Assembly: GCF_900100535.1 (NCBI RefSeq)
Contig: NZ_FNDG01000023.1
Span: 29,640 to 93,639 of the forward strand
Origin: Phytopseudomonas flavescens
Lineage (GTDB): Bacteria; Pseudomonadota; Gammaproteobacteria; Pseudomonadales; Pseudomonadaceae
Reading direction: 5' to 3'
Length of the DNA stretch: 64,000 nucleotides
How positions within the stretch are numbered: position 1 is the first letter of the stretch; each line of letters begins with the position of its first letter. Position numbers and translations under genes: made by a program. Shown here one piece after another: positions 9,279-18,032 of the stretch. The notes below the pieces were generated by a model, which did no database searches, was not told the origin of the DNA, and saw only the letters and a list, made by a program, of their open reading frames with translations.

Positions 9279-9749
9279 TCAAAGTAGCCCAATCCCCCGT
9301 CCGACATAGGCCGAACGCGGCGCCGCCTGTTGCGACTCGGCCAGGCGGTTTATCCGCTCTGCGACCTGCCCATCGAACGGCGCCGAGCGCCCGGTCGCCG
9401 TGTCGATGTTGATCAGCATCTGCTCGCTTTCGGCGACTACCTGCCCGTCATCGCAGCGCTCGACGAGGTGGTGGATATGCAGGCGCTTGCGATCATGGCC
9501 GAGCCATTGGCTGCGTACCTGCACCTCCACGCCGAGTTTCACCTCGGCGAGGAAATTGAGGTGGCACTCCAGCGTGTAGAGCGTATGCGCGGTACGCGCC
9601 CTGCCCGCCTCGTCGAGACCGAGGAGCTCCATCAGCCCATCGGTGGCAAAGCTGCAGATCAGCAAGTAGTAGGCATCGCGCAGGTGGCCGTTATAGTCGA
9701 CCCAGTCGGCCTGCACCGCGGTTCGGTAAGTGACGGGCAGCATGCTCAT
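9279..9749 (-). CDS. cdhB: Betainyl-CoA thioesterase (hot-dog fold)
   Basis: A 156-residue 4HBT-type hot-dog thioesterase. The active-site region DWVDYNGHLRDAYY (15-28) is the family's D-x-NGH signature. In the carnitine pathway CdhB hydrolyses betainyl-CoA to glycine betaine and CoA. The gene overlaps the cdhA stop by 4 bp, giving translational coupling; a second ATG two codons later (9743) is also possible. It is the last gene of caiX-cdhC-cdhA-cdhB, the order known from P. aeruginosa. Function rests on family plus context. Confidence 0.88.
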   Translation of the reverse strand: MSMLPVTYRTAVQADWVDYNGHLRDAYYLLICSFATDGLMELLGLDEAGRARTAHTLYTLECHLNFLAEVKLGVEVQVRSQWLGHDRKRLHIHHLVERCDDGQVVAESEQMLINIDTATGRSAPFDGQVAERINRLAESQQAAPRSAYVGRGIGLL

Positions 9750-10711
9750 TCCTCGAAGGTGAAGCCGTGGCGCGCCTTGGTCTGGCGCACGGCATCGAGT
9801 ACCGCCAGCAGGCAGTCGTCGCGGTAGCGCTCCAGCTCGGCGAGGCTGCGCTGGCCCTGCTGCACACCCGTGCCGGCGACCACCTCGTCGATCAGCGCTT
9901 CGGTCAGCTCGGGGGCCTGCAGGTAGCTCCAGGGCAGCTTCAGCGCCGGCCCGAACTGGGCCATGAAGTGGCGCATGCCGGCGTCGCCGCCCGCCAGGGT
10001 GTAGGTCAGGAAGGTGCCCATGAACGACCAGCGCAGCCCGGCCCCGAAGCGGATCGCGTCGTCGATCTCACCGGTGGTGGCCACGCCGTCGTTGACCAGG
10101 TGCAGCGCCTCGCGCCACAGCGCCTCAAGCAGGCGGTCGGCGATGAAACCCGGCACTTCCTTGCGCACGTGCAGCGGGCGCATGCCCAGTGCGCTGTAGA
10201 TGCCCATGGCGGCCTGCACGGCCTCAGGCGCGGTGCGCTGGCCACCGACCACCTCCACCAGCGGCAACAGGTACACCGGGTTGAAAGGATGGCCGACCAC
10301 GCAGCGCTGCGGGTGACGCGCCCCGGCATAGAAATCGCTGGGCAGCAGGCCCGAGGTGCTGGAGCCGATGATCACATCGGGGCGCGCTGCGGCGCTGATC
10401 CGGGCGTGCAGTTCGAGCTTGAGCGCGAGGCGTTCGGGCGCGCTCTCCTGGATGAAGTCGGCATCGGCCACACAGGCATCGAGGTCATCGAAAAAGCGCA
10501 GTCGATCCATCGCTGCTCCTGGCGCCAGCCCCTGTTTGTGCAGGGCCGGCCAAGCGTTGGCGATGCGCGTGCGCAGGGCCGCTTCGGCGCCGGGCGCCGG
10601 GTCCCAGGCATGCACGTCGAGGCCGTGAGCCAGGGCACGGGCGACCCAGCCAGCGCCGATCACCCCGGTACCGAGGGCAGCGAAGGTGTTGATAGCGGTG
10701 AGATAAGACAT
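9746..10711 (-). CDS. cdhA: L-carnitine dehydrogenase
   Basis: A 321-residue NAD+-dependent dehydrogenase of the 3-hydroxyacyl-CoA dehydrogenase fold that oxidises L-carnitine to 3-dehydrocarnitine. The Rossmann motif GTGVIGAGW is at 14-22, IGSSTSGLLPSDF and GHPFNPVYLLPLVEVV are characteristic, and the helical C-terminal domain carries EVPGFIADRL. It lies 21 bp after cdhC and overlaps cdhB. Context (caiX, cdhC, cdhR) supports carnitine over other hydroxy acids. Confidence 0.92.
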   Translation of the reverse strand: MSYLTAINTFAALGTGVIGAGWVARALAHGLDVHAWDPAPGAEAALRTRIANAWPALHKQGLAPGAAMDRLRFFDDLDACVADADFIQESAPERLALKLELHARISAAARPDVIIGSSTSGLLPSDFYAGARHPQRCVVGHPFNPVYLLPLVEVVGGQRTAPEAVQAAMGIYSALGMRPLHVRKEVPGFIADRLLEALWREALHLVNDGVATTGEIDDAIRFGAGLRWSFMGTFLTYTLAGGDAGMRHFMAQFGPALKLPWSYLQAPELTEALIDEVVAGTGVQQGQRSLAELERYRDDCLLAVLDAVRQTKARHGFTFEE

Positions 10712-10732
10712 ATCAGGCTCCAGATCGCCGGT

Positions 10733-11617
10733 TCAACGGGGTTTGAGGTTCATCTTTTCGCGCCCTTCGGCCGGGCTCAGCACCCGCCCGCCAAGACGTT
10801 CGATGATCTCGGCCGCACGCTCGACCAGCGAGCCGTTGCTGGCCGGCACGCCCTTGTCCAGCCAGATGTTGTCTTCCAGGCCGACGCGCACGTTGCCGCC
10901 CAGCAGCATGGCCTGGGCGAGCATGGGCATCTGCAGGCGGCCAATGCCGAAGCCGGCCCAGGTCAGCCCCGGTGGCAGGTTGTCGACCATGGCCTTCATG
11001 GTCGTGGTATCCGCCGGTGCGCCCCAGGGAATGCCCAGGCACAGCTGGATCAGCGGGTCGTCCAGCAAACCTTCCTTGATCATTTGCTTGGCGAACCACA
11101 GGTGCCCGGTGTCGAAGATCTCCAGCTCGGCTTTCACGCCCAGCTCGGTGATGCGCTTGGCGCCAGCGCGCAGCTGCGCCGGGGTGGAGACGTAGATGAA
11201 GTCGCCGTCGCCGAAATTCAGGGTGCCGCAATCCAGGGTGCAGATCTCCGGCAGCAGCTCCTCGATATGGGCCAGACGGGTCAGCGGGCCGACCAGATCG
11301 GTGCCGACGCCAAATTCCAGCGGCTGTTCGCCCCGGCCGATCTCCAGGTCGCCCCCCATGCCGGCAGTGAGGTTGATGATCACGTCGGTGTCGCGCTCGC
11401 GGATGCGCTCGACCAGCTCGCGGTACAACGCCACGTCGCGGCTCGGCTTGCCGGTCTGCGGATCGCGTACGTGACAGTGGGCGACGGTGGCACCGGCCTT
11501 GGCGGCCTCGATGGCAGCAGCGGCGATCTGCTTCGGGGTGACCGGAATGGCCGGATGACGGCCGACGGTATCGCCAGCGCCGGTGACCGCACAGGTGATG
11601 ATGACTTCATTGTTCAT
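10733..11617 (-). CDS. cdhC: 3-dehydrocarnitine cleavage enzyme (BKACE family)
   Basis: A 294-residue DUF849/beta-keto acid cleavage enzyme. Family members condense a beta-keto acid with acetyl-CoA; CdhC converts 3-dehydrocarnitine plus acetyl-CoA to betainyl-CoA plus acetoacetate. The zinc-binding HxH is H47/H49 in AHCHVRD, and VGLEDNIW is the C-terminal metal/substrate signature. I took the internal start MNNEVIITCAV at 11617, which has GAAGAGGAGAT just upstream; the longer frame adds 12 residues with no support. It sits between caiX and cdhA. Confidence 0.91.
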   Translation of the reverse strand: MNNEVIITCAVTGAGDTVGRHPAIPVTPKQIAAAAIEAAKAGATVAHCHVRDPQTGKPSRDVALYRELVERIRERDTDVIINLTAGMGGDLEIGRGEQPLEFGVGTDLVGPLTRLAHIEELLPEICTLDCGTLNFGDGDFIYVSTPAQLRAGAKRITELGVKAELEIFDTGHLWFAKQMIKEGLLDDPLIQLCLGIPWGAPADTTTMKAMVDNLPPGLTWAGFGIGRLQMPMLAQAMLLGGNVRVGLEDNIWLDKGVPASNGSLVERAAEIIERLGGRVLSPAEGREKMNLKPR

Positions 11618-11684
11618 GTTCGATCTCCTCTTCTTCGGGGCGAACGCCGTCACCGCGCATGCACGGTAACGACGATGGATGGGA

Positions 11685-12620
11685 TTAGCGGTTGGCGTTC
11701 AGGGCTTCGGCGGCAGGCTTGCCGTCACGGGTGGTGACGCCTTCCAGCCAGCCGGCGACGGCATCGGGGTTGGCGGCAATCCACTCACGCGCCACTTTGT
11801 CTGGCGCCTGGCGGTCCATGATCGGCTGCATCAGCTCGGCCTCCTGCGCGCTGGTGAAGCGCAGGCTGGTCAGCAGGCGATTGGCGTTGGGGCAGCGCTG
11901 GGCGTAGTCCGGCGACGTCACCGTGGAAACCGTCGCAGCCCCGTCGTTGGGCCCGAACACCCCTTCGGTACCGCTCAGGTAGGTGATCGGCATCTGCAGG
12001 TTCATCGGATGCGGCTTCCAGCCGAAGAACACCACCGGTTTCTCGCTGCGCACCGCGCGGCCCACGGCGGCGAGCATGCCGGCCTCGCTGGACTCCACCA
12101 GCGTGAACTCACCCAGACCGAAGCGGTTCTGGTCGATCATCTTCTGGATCGCCATATTGGCGCCGGAGCCGGCCTCGATACCGTAGATCTTGCCGTCCAG
12201 CTGGCTCTTGAAGCGCGGGATATCGGCCAGGGTCTTGAGGCCCTGCTCGGCGGCGTAACGGGGCACGGCGAGCACCGCCACGGCATCGTTCAACGAGGGC
12301 TGCTCGGCCACCTTCACCGCACCGGCATCGAGGAAGGGCTTGATGTTGTCGTCCATGATCGGCTTCCAGTAGCCGAGAAAGGCGTCGACCTGGCCCTTCT
12401 GGATGCCGGCGAAGATGATCTGCTGCGAGGCCTGGGTCTGGGTCGTTTCATAACCGAGGCCTTGCAGCAGTTCGCTGGCCACGGCGGTGGTGGCGACCAC
12501 GTCCGTCCAGCCGACGGCGCCGAGGCGAACGGTCTTGCAACTCGCCTCGTCGGCGGCCAGCAAGGGGGAACTGAGCAAGGTGAAGGTGCAGCATGCTGCG
12601 AACGCAGTCAGCGTTTTCAT
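11685..12620 (-). CDS. caiX: Carnitine-binding periplasmic protein of an ABC transporter
   Basis: A 311-residue OpuAC/ProX-type substrate-binding protein with a cleavable signal peptide (MKTLTAFAACCTF to LLAADEA). GWTDVVATTAVASELLQGLGY, FLGYWKP and FFGWKPHPMNL are typical of quaternary-ammonium binders, whose aromatic residues cage the trimethylammonium group. The start at 12620 has GAGGAG at good spacing; the longer frame has no signal peptide. No permease or ATPase is adjacent. In Pseudomonas CaiX is known to work with the distant CbcWV permease, which is also in this window. It leads the carnitine operon and is divergent from cdhR. Confidence 0.9.
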   Translation of the reverse strand: MKTLTAFAACCTFTLLSSPLLAADEASCKTVRLGAVGWTDVVATTAVASELLQGLGYETTQTQASQQIIFAGIQKGQVDAFLGYWKPIMDDNIKPFLDAGAVKVAEQPSLNDAVAVLAVPRYAAEQGLKTLADIPRFKSQLDGKIYGIEAGSGANMAIQKMIDQNRFGLGEFTLVESSEAGMLAAVGRAVRSEKPVVFFGWKPHPMNLQMPITYLSGTEGVFGPNDGAATVSTVTSPDYAQRCPNANRLLTSLRFTSAQEAELMQPIMDRQAPDKVAREWIAANPDAVAGWLEGVTTRDGKPAAEALNANR

Positions 12621-12810
12621 AAGAGGGCTCCTCAACGGTTTGATCTGTTTTTTAGTACCGTGACCGGGAAAGCGCGGATTCCGATGAGCCCACCCTACGC
12701 AGTTGCCTCGTAAGCGATTCGCACTATATCGACACAAAACCAGACCCTACCGACTTGATCGCTGGGCGCACCTGCCGTTAGATGCGGACTCCACACGCGG
12801 GGATTCCGCC

Positions 12811-13770
12811 ATGTCGCCCCCCTTCTGCTTCTTCCTGCTGCCTGGGTTTTCGATGATGGGGCTGATGTCCGCCATCGAGCCGTTGCGGGTTGCCAATCGC
12901 TTTCACGCACACTACAGCTGGCGCCTGCTCAGCGACGATGGCCAGGCCGTACCGGCCAGCAACGGCATGTCGCTGAATGTCGACGACGCTCTGGATGACG
13001 AGTTGGCGGACGCCAGCCTGTTCGTGGTGGCCGGTTTCGATCCGCTGGCGACGTTCAGCCCGCAGTTGGCGAGCCGCCTGCGCCGAGCGGATCGGGGGTG
13101 CCGGGTGCTGGGCGGAATCGACACCGGCAGCTTCGTGCTGGCCGAGGCCGGGCTGCTGGACGCACGGCAGCGCTTCACCTTGCACTGGGAAGCGCTGGAT
13201 GCCTTTCGCGAACGTTATCCACAGTTGCAGCCGACCCAGGAACTGTTCGAAATCGACGGCCGGCGCATCACCAGTGCAGGCGGCACCAGCAGCCTCGACC
13301 TGATGCTCGGGCTGATCGGCCGCGACCATGGCGAGCCGCTGTCGATTCAGGTATCCGAGCAGTTCGTGCTCGGCCGCATCCGTACGCGGCTGGATCACCA
13401 GCGCATGCAGGTCAGCAGCCGCTATGGCATTCACGACAAGAAGCTGGCCCTGGTGATCGCCGAGATGGAGCGCTGCACCGAGGAGCCTCGTTCTCCCGGG
13501 CAGTTGGCCGACACGGTGGGCATCACCAGCCGGCAACTGGAGCGGCTGTTCCGTCAGCACCTGAGCACCACGCCCATCACCTTTTACCTCGGCCTGCGGC
13601 TCGACAAGGCACGCCAGCTGTTGCGCCAGAGCGACCTCAGCGTGCTGGAGGTGGCGCTGGCCTGCGGCTTCGAGTCGGCCTCCTACTTCGCCCGCCGCTA
13701 CCGCACCCGCTTCGCCGTCAGCCCGCGCCAGGACAGACACGAAGCGACACCGCCCACCCTACGACCGTGA
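12811..13770 (+). CDS. cdhR: Carnitine-responsive GlxA-type AraC regulator
   Basis: A 319-residue regulator with an N-terminal DJ-1/PfpI-like domain (FFLLPGFSMMGL near the start, GGIDTGSFVLAEAGLLDA in the middle) and a C-terminal AraC HTH pair (GQLADTVGITSRQLERLFRQHL and VALACGFESASYFARRYRTRF). It is divergent from caiX-cdhCAB, exactly as cdhR is in P. aeruginosa, where it activates those genes with carnitine. The start at 12811 has GGGGA upstream; upstream codons are unconserved-looking. Distinguished from gbdR, the other family member here, by neighbours. Confidence 0.88.
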   Translation: MSPPFCFFLLPGFSMMGLMSAIEPLRVANRFHAHYSWRLLSDDGQAVPASNGMSLNVDDALDDELADASLFVVAGFDPLATFSPQLASRLRRADRGCRVLGGIDTGSFVLAEAGLLDARQRFTLHWEALDAFRERYPQLQPTQELFEIDGRRITSAGGTSSLDLMLGLIGRDHGEPLSIQVSEQFVLGRIRTRLDHQRMQVSSRYGIHDKKLALVIAEMERCTEEPRSPGQLADTVGITSRQLERLFRQHLSTTPITFYLGLRLDKARQLLRQSDLSVLEVALACGFESASYFARRYRTRFAVSPRQDRHEATPPTLRP

Positions 13771-13799
13771 AAAGGCGCAAGCATCCTACGGGCTGCAAA

Positions 13800-13909
13800 A
13801 AGGCGAAAGCGGCCGTAGGGTGGATGACGCTCTTTTCATCCACCATCGCGATCGCAGAGCGGTGGACGGATGAAGCGTCGTCCACCCTACAAATGTCCGC
13901 TAGCGCCTT
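13800..13909. repeat. 110-bp palindromic element, copy 1
   Basis: Identical over 110 bp to 30416-30525. Ends are imperfect inverted repeats (AAGGCGAAAGCG and CGCTAGCGCCTT), with inner inverted GTAGGGTGGA (left) and TCCACCCTAC (right). It encodes nothing and lies between cdhR and the M19-like gene. It looks like a small non-autonomous mobile palindrome. Confidence 0.9.
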
Positions 13910-14101
13910 GTGGCTGCCTGTCAATCATCCCCTGCTCTGGGACAAGTCTTCCAAAAGAGGCGTATCCGATCGCGACCTCGCCTTGACGCTTTCGGCAATC
14001 CCCCGGTCGCTTTTGCACCCGGTCGACCAGGCGCCGAGGCATATGCTCCCCACAAAGCGCCAGCAACGAATCTGGTGCCACCAATCAACGGGAGCAGCCT
14101 G

Positions 14102-15079
<978 letters not shown>

Positions 15080-15100
15080 GCCGGACGCGCCGCCAAATCC

Positions 15101-15202
15101 GTAGGGTGGATCGGGGCGCGTAGCTGACGCTCTTTTCATCCACCACTCCACAGCGCGGTGACTCACCGTTCTGGTGGATGGATAAAGCGCCATCCACCCT
15201 AC
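15101..15202. repeat. Diverged copy of the GTAGGGTGGA palindromic element
   Basis: About 100 bp bounded by GTAGGGTGGA at 15101 and TCCACCCTAC ending at 15202, with the shared inner segment GACGCTCTTTTCATCCACCA. It lacks the AAGGCG ends of the 110-bp copies. It sits between the M19-like gene and the DUF5943-like gene. Confidence 0.85.
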
Positions 15203-15229
15203 AAACGACTTGATTATGGAGTTATCCAC

Positions 15230-15760
15230 ATGGCCACCCACGCCCCCGAAATGCCCATCCAGGTCGACGACGAAACCGGCGTCTGGACCACCGACGCCCT
15301 GCCGATGCTTTACGTACCGCGGCATTTCTTCGTCAACAACCACAGGGGTATCGAGGAGGTGCTCGGCGCCGACAAGTACGCCGAGATTCTCTACAAGGCT
15401 GGCTACACATCCGCCTGGCACTGGTGCGAGAAGGAAGCCGAGTGCCACAGCATCGAAGGCGCAGCGGTGTTCGGGCACTACATGAAACGCCTGTCGCAGC
15501 GCGGCTGGGGGCTGTTCGAGATCCAGACGCTGGATATCGATGCCGGCTACGCGCAAGTGAAGCTCAAGCACTCGGCCTTCGTGTACGTGTACGGCAAGGT
15601 CGGCCGCAAGGTCGACTACATGTTCACCGGCTGGTTTTCCGGTGCCCTCGACCAGATCCTGGCGGCCAGGGGCAGCGCCCTGCGTACCGTTACCGTGCAG
15701 GAGTATGGCGGCTCGGAAGAAGGCCACGACGATGGCCTGTTCGTCACCCGCCCGTTGTAA
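15230..15760 (+). CDS. DUF5943-like protein of the dgc unit
   Basis: A 176-residue soluble protein resembling the conserved uncharacterised protein encoded just before dgcA in Pseudomonas (DUF5943; possibly a 4VR-type small-molecule-binding fold, which I recall rather than can prove). Features include PMLYVPRHFFVNNHRGIEEV, a Trp/Cys-rich SAWHWCEKEAECHS, and VGRKVDYMFTGWFSGAL. No membrane segment or known catalytic motif is visible. The start at 15230 follows ATGGAG; a longer frame would run into the upstream palindrome. A perfect TTATCCACA (15222-15230) overlaps the start codon. Its link to dimethylglycine oxidation is by position only. Confidence 0.8.
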   Translation: MATHAPEMPIQVDDETGVWTTDALPMLYVPRHFFVNNHRGIEEVLGADKYAEILYKAGYTSAWHWCEKEAECHSIEGAAVFGHYMKRLSQRGWGLFEIQTLDIDAGYAQVKLKHSAFVYVYGKVGRKVDYMFTGWFSGALDQILAARGSALRTVTVQEYGGSEEGHDDGLFVTRPL

Positions 15761-15844
15761 CCAACAGGGCACGAGGCGCCACCCGATAAAGGTACCTCTG
15801 CCCGCGTCAACCGTGAACGCTGTGCAGTCGCCGAGGAGAAGGTC

Positions 15845-17905
15845 ATGGCCTTCGAAGCAATGTTCCAGCCGATCCAGATCGGCAAACTGACCATCCGTAA
15901 CCGCGTGCTCTCCACCGCGCACGCGGAGGTGTATGCCACCGACGGCGGCATGACCACCGAGCGCTATGTGAAGTACTACGAGGAGAAGGCCAAGGGCGGC
16001 ATCGGCCTGGCCATCTGCGGCGGCTCCTCGGTGGTGGCCATCGACAGCCCGCAGCACTGGTGGGCATCGGTGAACCTGGCGACCGACCGGATCATCCCGC
16101 ACTTCCAGAACCTGGCCGACGCCATGCACAAGCATGGCGCCAAGATCATGATCCAGATTACCCACATGGGCCGTCGCTCGCGCTGGGATGGCGGCCACTG
16201 GCCGACCCTGATGTCGCCATCCGGCATCCGCGAGCCGGTGCACCGCGCCACCTGCAAGACCATCGAGCCGGAGGAGATCTGGCGGGTGATCGGCAACTAC
16301 GCCCAGGCCGCACGCCGGGCCAAGGAAGGCGGCCTGGATGGCGTCGAGCTGTCCGCCGTGCACCAGCACATGATCGACCAGTTCTGGTCGCCACGGGTCA
16401 ACAAGCGCACCGACGAATGGGGCGGCAGCTTCGAAGGCCGAATGAAGTTCGGCATTGAAGTGCTCAAGGCCGTGCGCGCCGAAGTGGGCGACGATTTCTG
16501 CGTGGGCATGCGCATCTGTGGCGACGAGTTCCACCCGGACGGTCTGTCCCACGACGACATGAAGCAGATCGCCAAGTACTACACCGACACCGGCATGCTC
16601 GACTTCCTCGGCGTGGTCGGTTCGGGCTGCGATACCCACAACACCCTGGCCAACGTCATCCCCAACATGAGCTACCCGCCGGAGCCGTTCCTGCACCTGG
16701 CGGCCGGCATCAAGGAAGTGGTCAAGGTGCCGGTGCTGCACGCGCAGAACATCAAGGACCCGAACCAGGCCACGCGCATTCTCGAAGGCGGCTACGTGGA
16801 CATGGTCGGCATGACCCGGGCGCACATCGCCGACCCGCACCTGATCGCCAAGATCAAGATGGGCCAGATCGACCAGATCAAGCAATGCGTCGGTGCCAAC
16901 TACTGCATCGACCGCCAGTACCAGGGCCTGGACGTGCTGTGCATCCAGAACGCCGCGACCAGCCGCGAGTACATGGGCCTGCCGCACATCCTCTCGAAAT
17001 CCACCGGGCCGAAACGCAAAGTGGTCGTCGTCGGCGGCGGCCCGGCCGGGATGGAGGCCGCCCGCGTGGCCGCCGAACGCGGTCATGACGTGACCCTGTT
17101 CGAGAAACAGGAGCAGCTTGGCGGGCAGATCACCCTGGCCTCGAAAGCCCCGCAACGTGACCAGATCGCTGGCATCACCCGCTGGTATCAGTTGGAGCTG
17201 GCACGCCTGGGCATAGACCTGCGCCTGGGTACCGCGGCCGACGTGGACACCATCAACGACCTGCGTGCCGATATCGTCGTGCTCGCCAATGGCGGCCATC
17301 CGTTCCTCGAACAGGTCGAGCACTGGGGCGCGGCCGAAGGCCTGGTGGTCAGCGCCTGGGACATTCTCAGCGGCAAGGTGGCACCGGGCAAGAACGTGCT
17401 GGTGTACGACACCATCTGCGAATTCACCGGCATGTCGGTGGCGGACTTCCTCGCCGACAAGGGTGCCCAGGTCGAGATCGTCACCGACGACATCAAGCCG
17501 GGCGTGGCCATCGGCGGCACCAGTTTCCCGACCTACTACCGCAGCATGTACCCCAAGGAAGTGATCATGACCGGCGACATGATGCTGGAGAAGGTCTACG
17601 CCGAGGGCGACAAGAAGATCGCCGTGCTGGAGAACGAGTACACCGGCGCCAGGGAAGAGCGCGTGGTCGATCAGGTGGTGGTCGAGAACGGCGTGCGCCC
17701 GGACGAGGGCCTGTACTACGCGCTGAAGGAAGGCTCGCGCAACAAGGGCCAGATGGACATCGACGCGCTGTTCGCCATCCAGCCACAGCCCGCGCTGAGC
17801 CAGGCCGGTGAGGGTTACCTGCTGTTCCGCATCGGCGACTGCGTGGCCCAGCGCAACACCCATGCGGCGATCTATGACGCGCTGCGGTTGTGCAAGGACT
17901 TCTGA
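15845..17905 (+). CDS. dgcA: Dimethylglycine catabolism flavoprotein DgcA
   Basis: A 686-residue flavoenzyme built like trimethylamine dehydrogenase and 2,4-dienoyl-CoA reductase: an Old-Yellow-Enzyme TIM barrel (about 1-370), then an FAD/NAD-binding half with VVVVGGGPAGMEAARVAAERG. It is needed for dimethylglycine to sarcosine, with DgcB and the Etf proteins accepting electrons. The Fe-S segment has C348, C354 and C366, but the expected second ligand is A351, so the cluster may be altered or absent. RBS AGGAGAAGG precedes the start. Confidence 0.92.
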   Translation: MAFEAMFQPIQIGKLTIRNRVLSTAHAEVYATDGGMTTERYVKYYEEKAKGGIGLAICGGSSVVAIDSPQHWWASVNLATDRIIPHFQNLADAMHKHGAKIMIQITHMGRRSRWDGGHWPTLMSPSGIREPVHRATCKTIEPEEIWRVIGNYAQAARRAKEGGLDGVELSAVHQHMIDQFWSPRVNKRTDEWGGSFEGRMKFGIEVLKAVRAEVGDDFCVGMRICGDEFHPDGLSHDDMKQIAKYYTDTGMLDFLGVVGSGCDTHNTLANVIPNMSYPPEPFLHLAAGIKEVVKVPVLHAQNIKDPNQATRILEGGYVDMVGMTRAHIADPHLIAKIKMGQIDQIKQCVGANYCIDRQYQGLDVLCIQNAATSREYMGLPHILSKSTGPKRKVVVVGGGPAGMEAARVAAERGHDVTLFEKQEQLGGQITLASKAPQRDQIAGITRWYQLELARLGIDLRLGTAADVDTINDLRADIVVLANGGHPFLEQVEHWGAAEGLVVSAWDILSGKVAPGKNVLVYDTICEFTGMSVADFLADKGAQVEIVTDDIKPGVAIGGTSFPTYYRSMYPKEVIMTGDMMLEKVYAEGDKKIAVLENEYTGAREERVVDQVVVENGVRPDEGLYYALKEGSRNKGQMDIDALFAIQPQPALSQAGEGYLLFRIGDCVAQRNTHAAIYDALRLCKDF

Positions 17906-17920
17906 TCTAAACGACGCCAT

Positions 17921-18005
17921 GTGGGAGCGGGCCATGCCCGCGATCGATTCGCGCCAAGGTTGCGCCATTCGCGGGCATGGACTAGGCGCCCCCGCCCGCT
18001 CCCAC
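17921..18005. repeat. REP-like palindrome between dgcA and dgcB
   Basis: GTGGGAGCGGGCCATGCCCG begins at 17921 and its inverted partner ends at 18005. The right arm is split by about 15 unrelated bases. This motif is the common Pseudomonas REP type and recurs at 21233 and 32462. Confidence 0.9.
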
Positions 18006-18032
18006 GACATTACGTCCGATGAGGACAGACCG

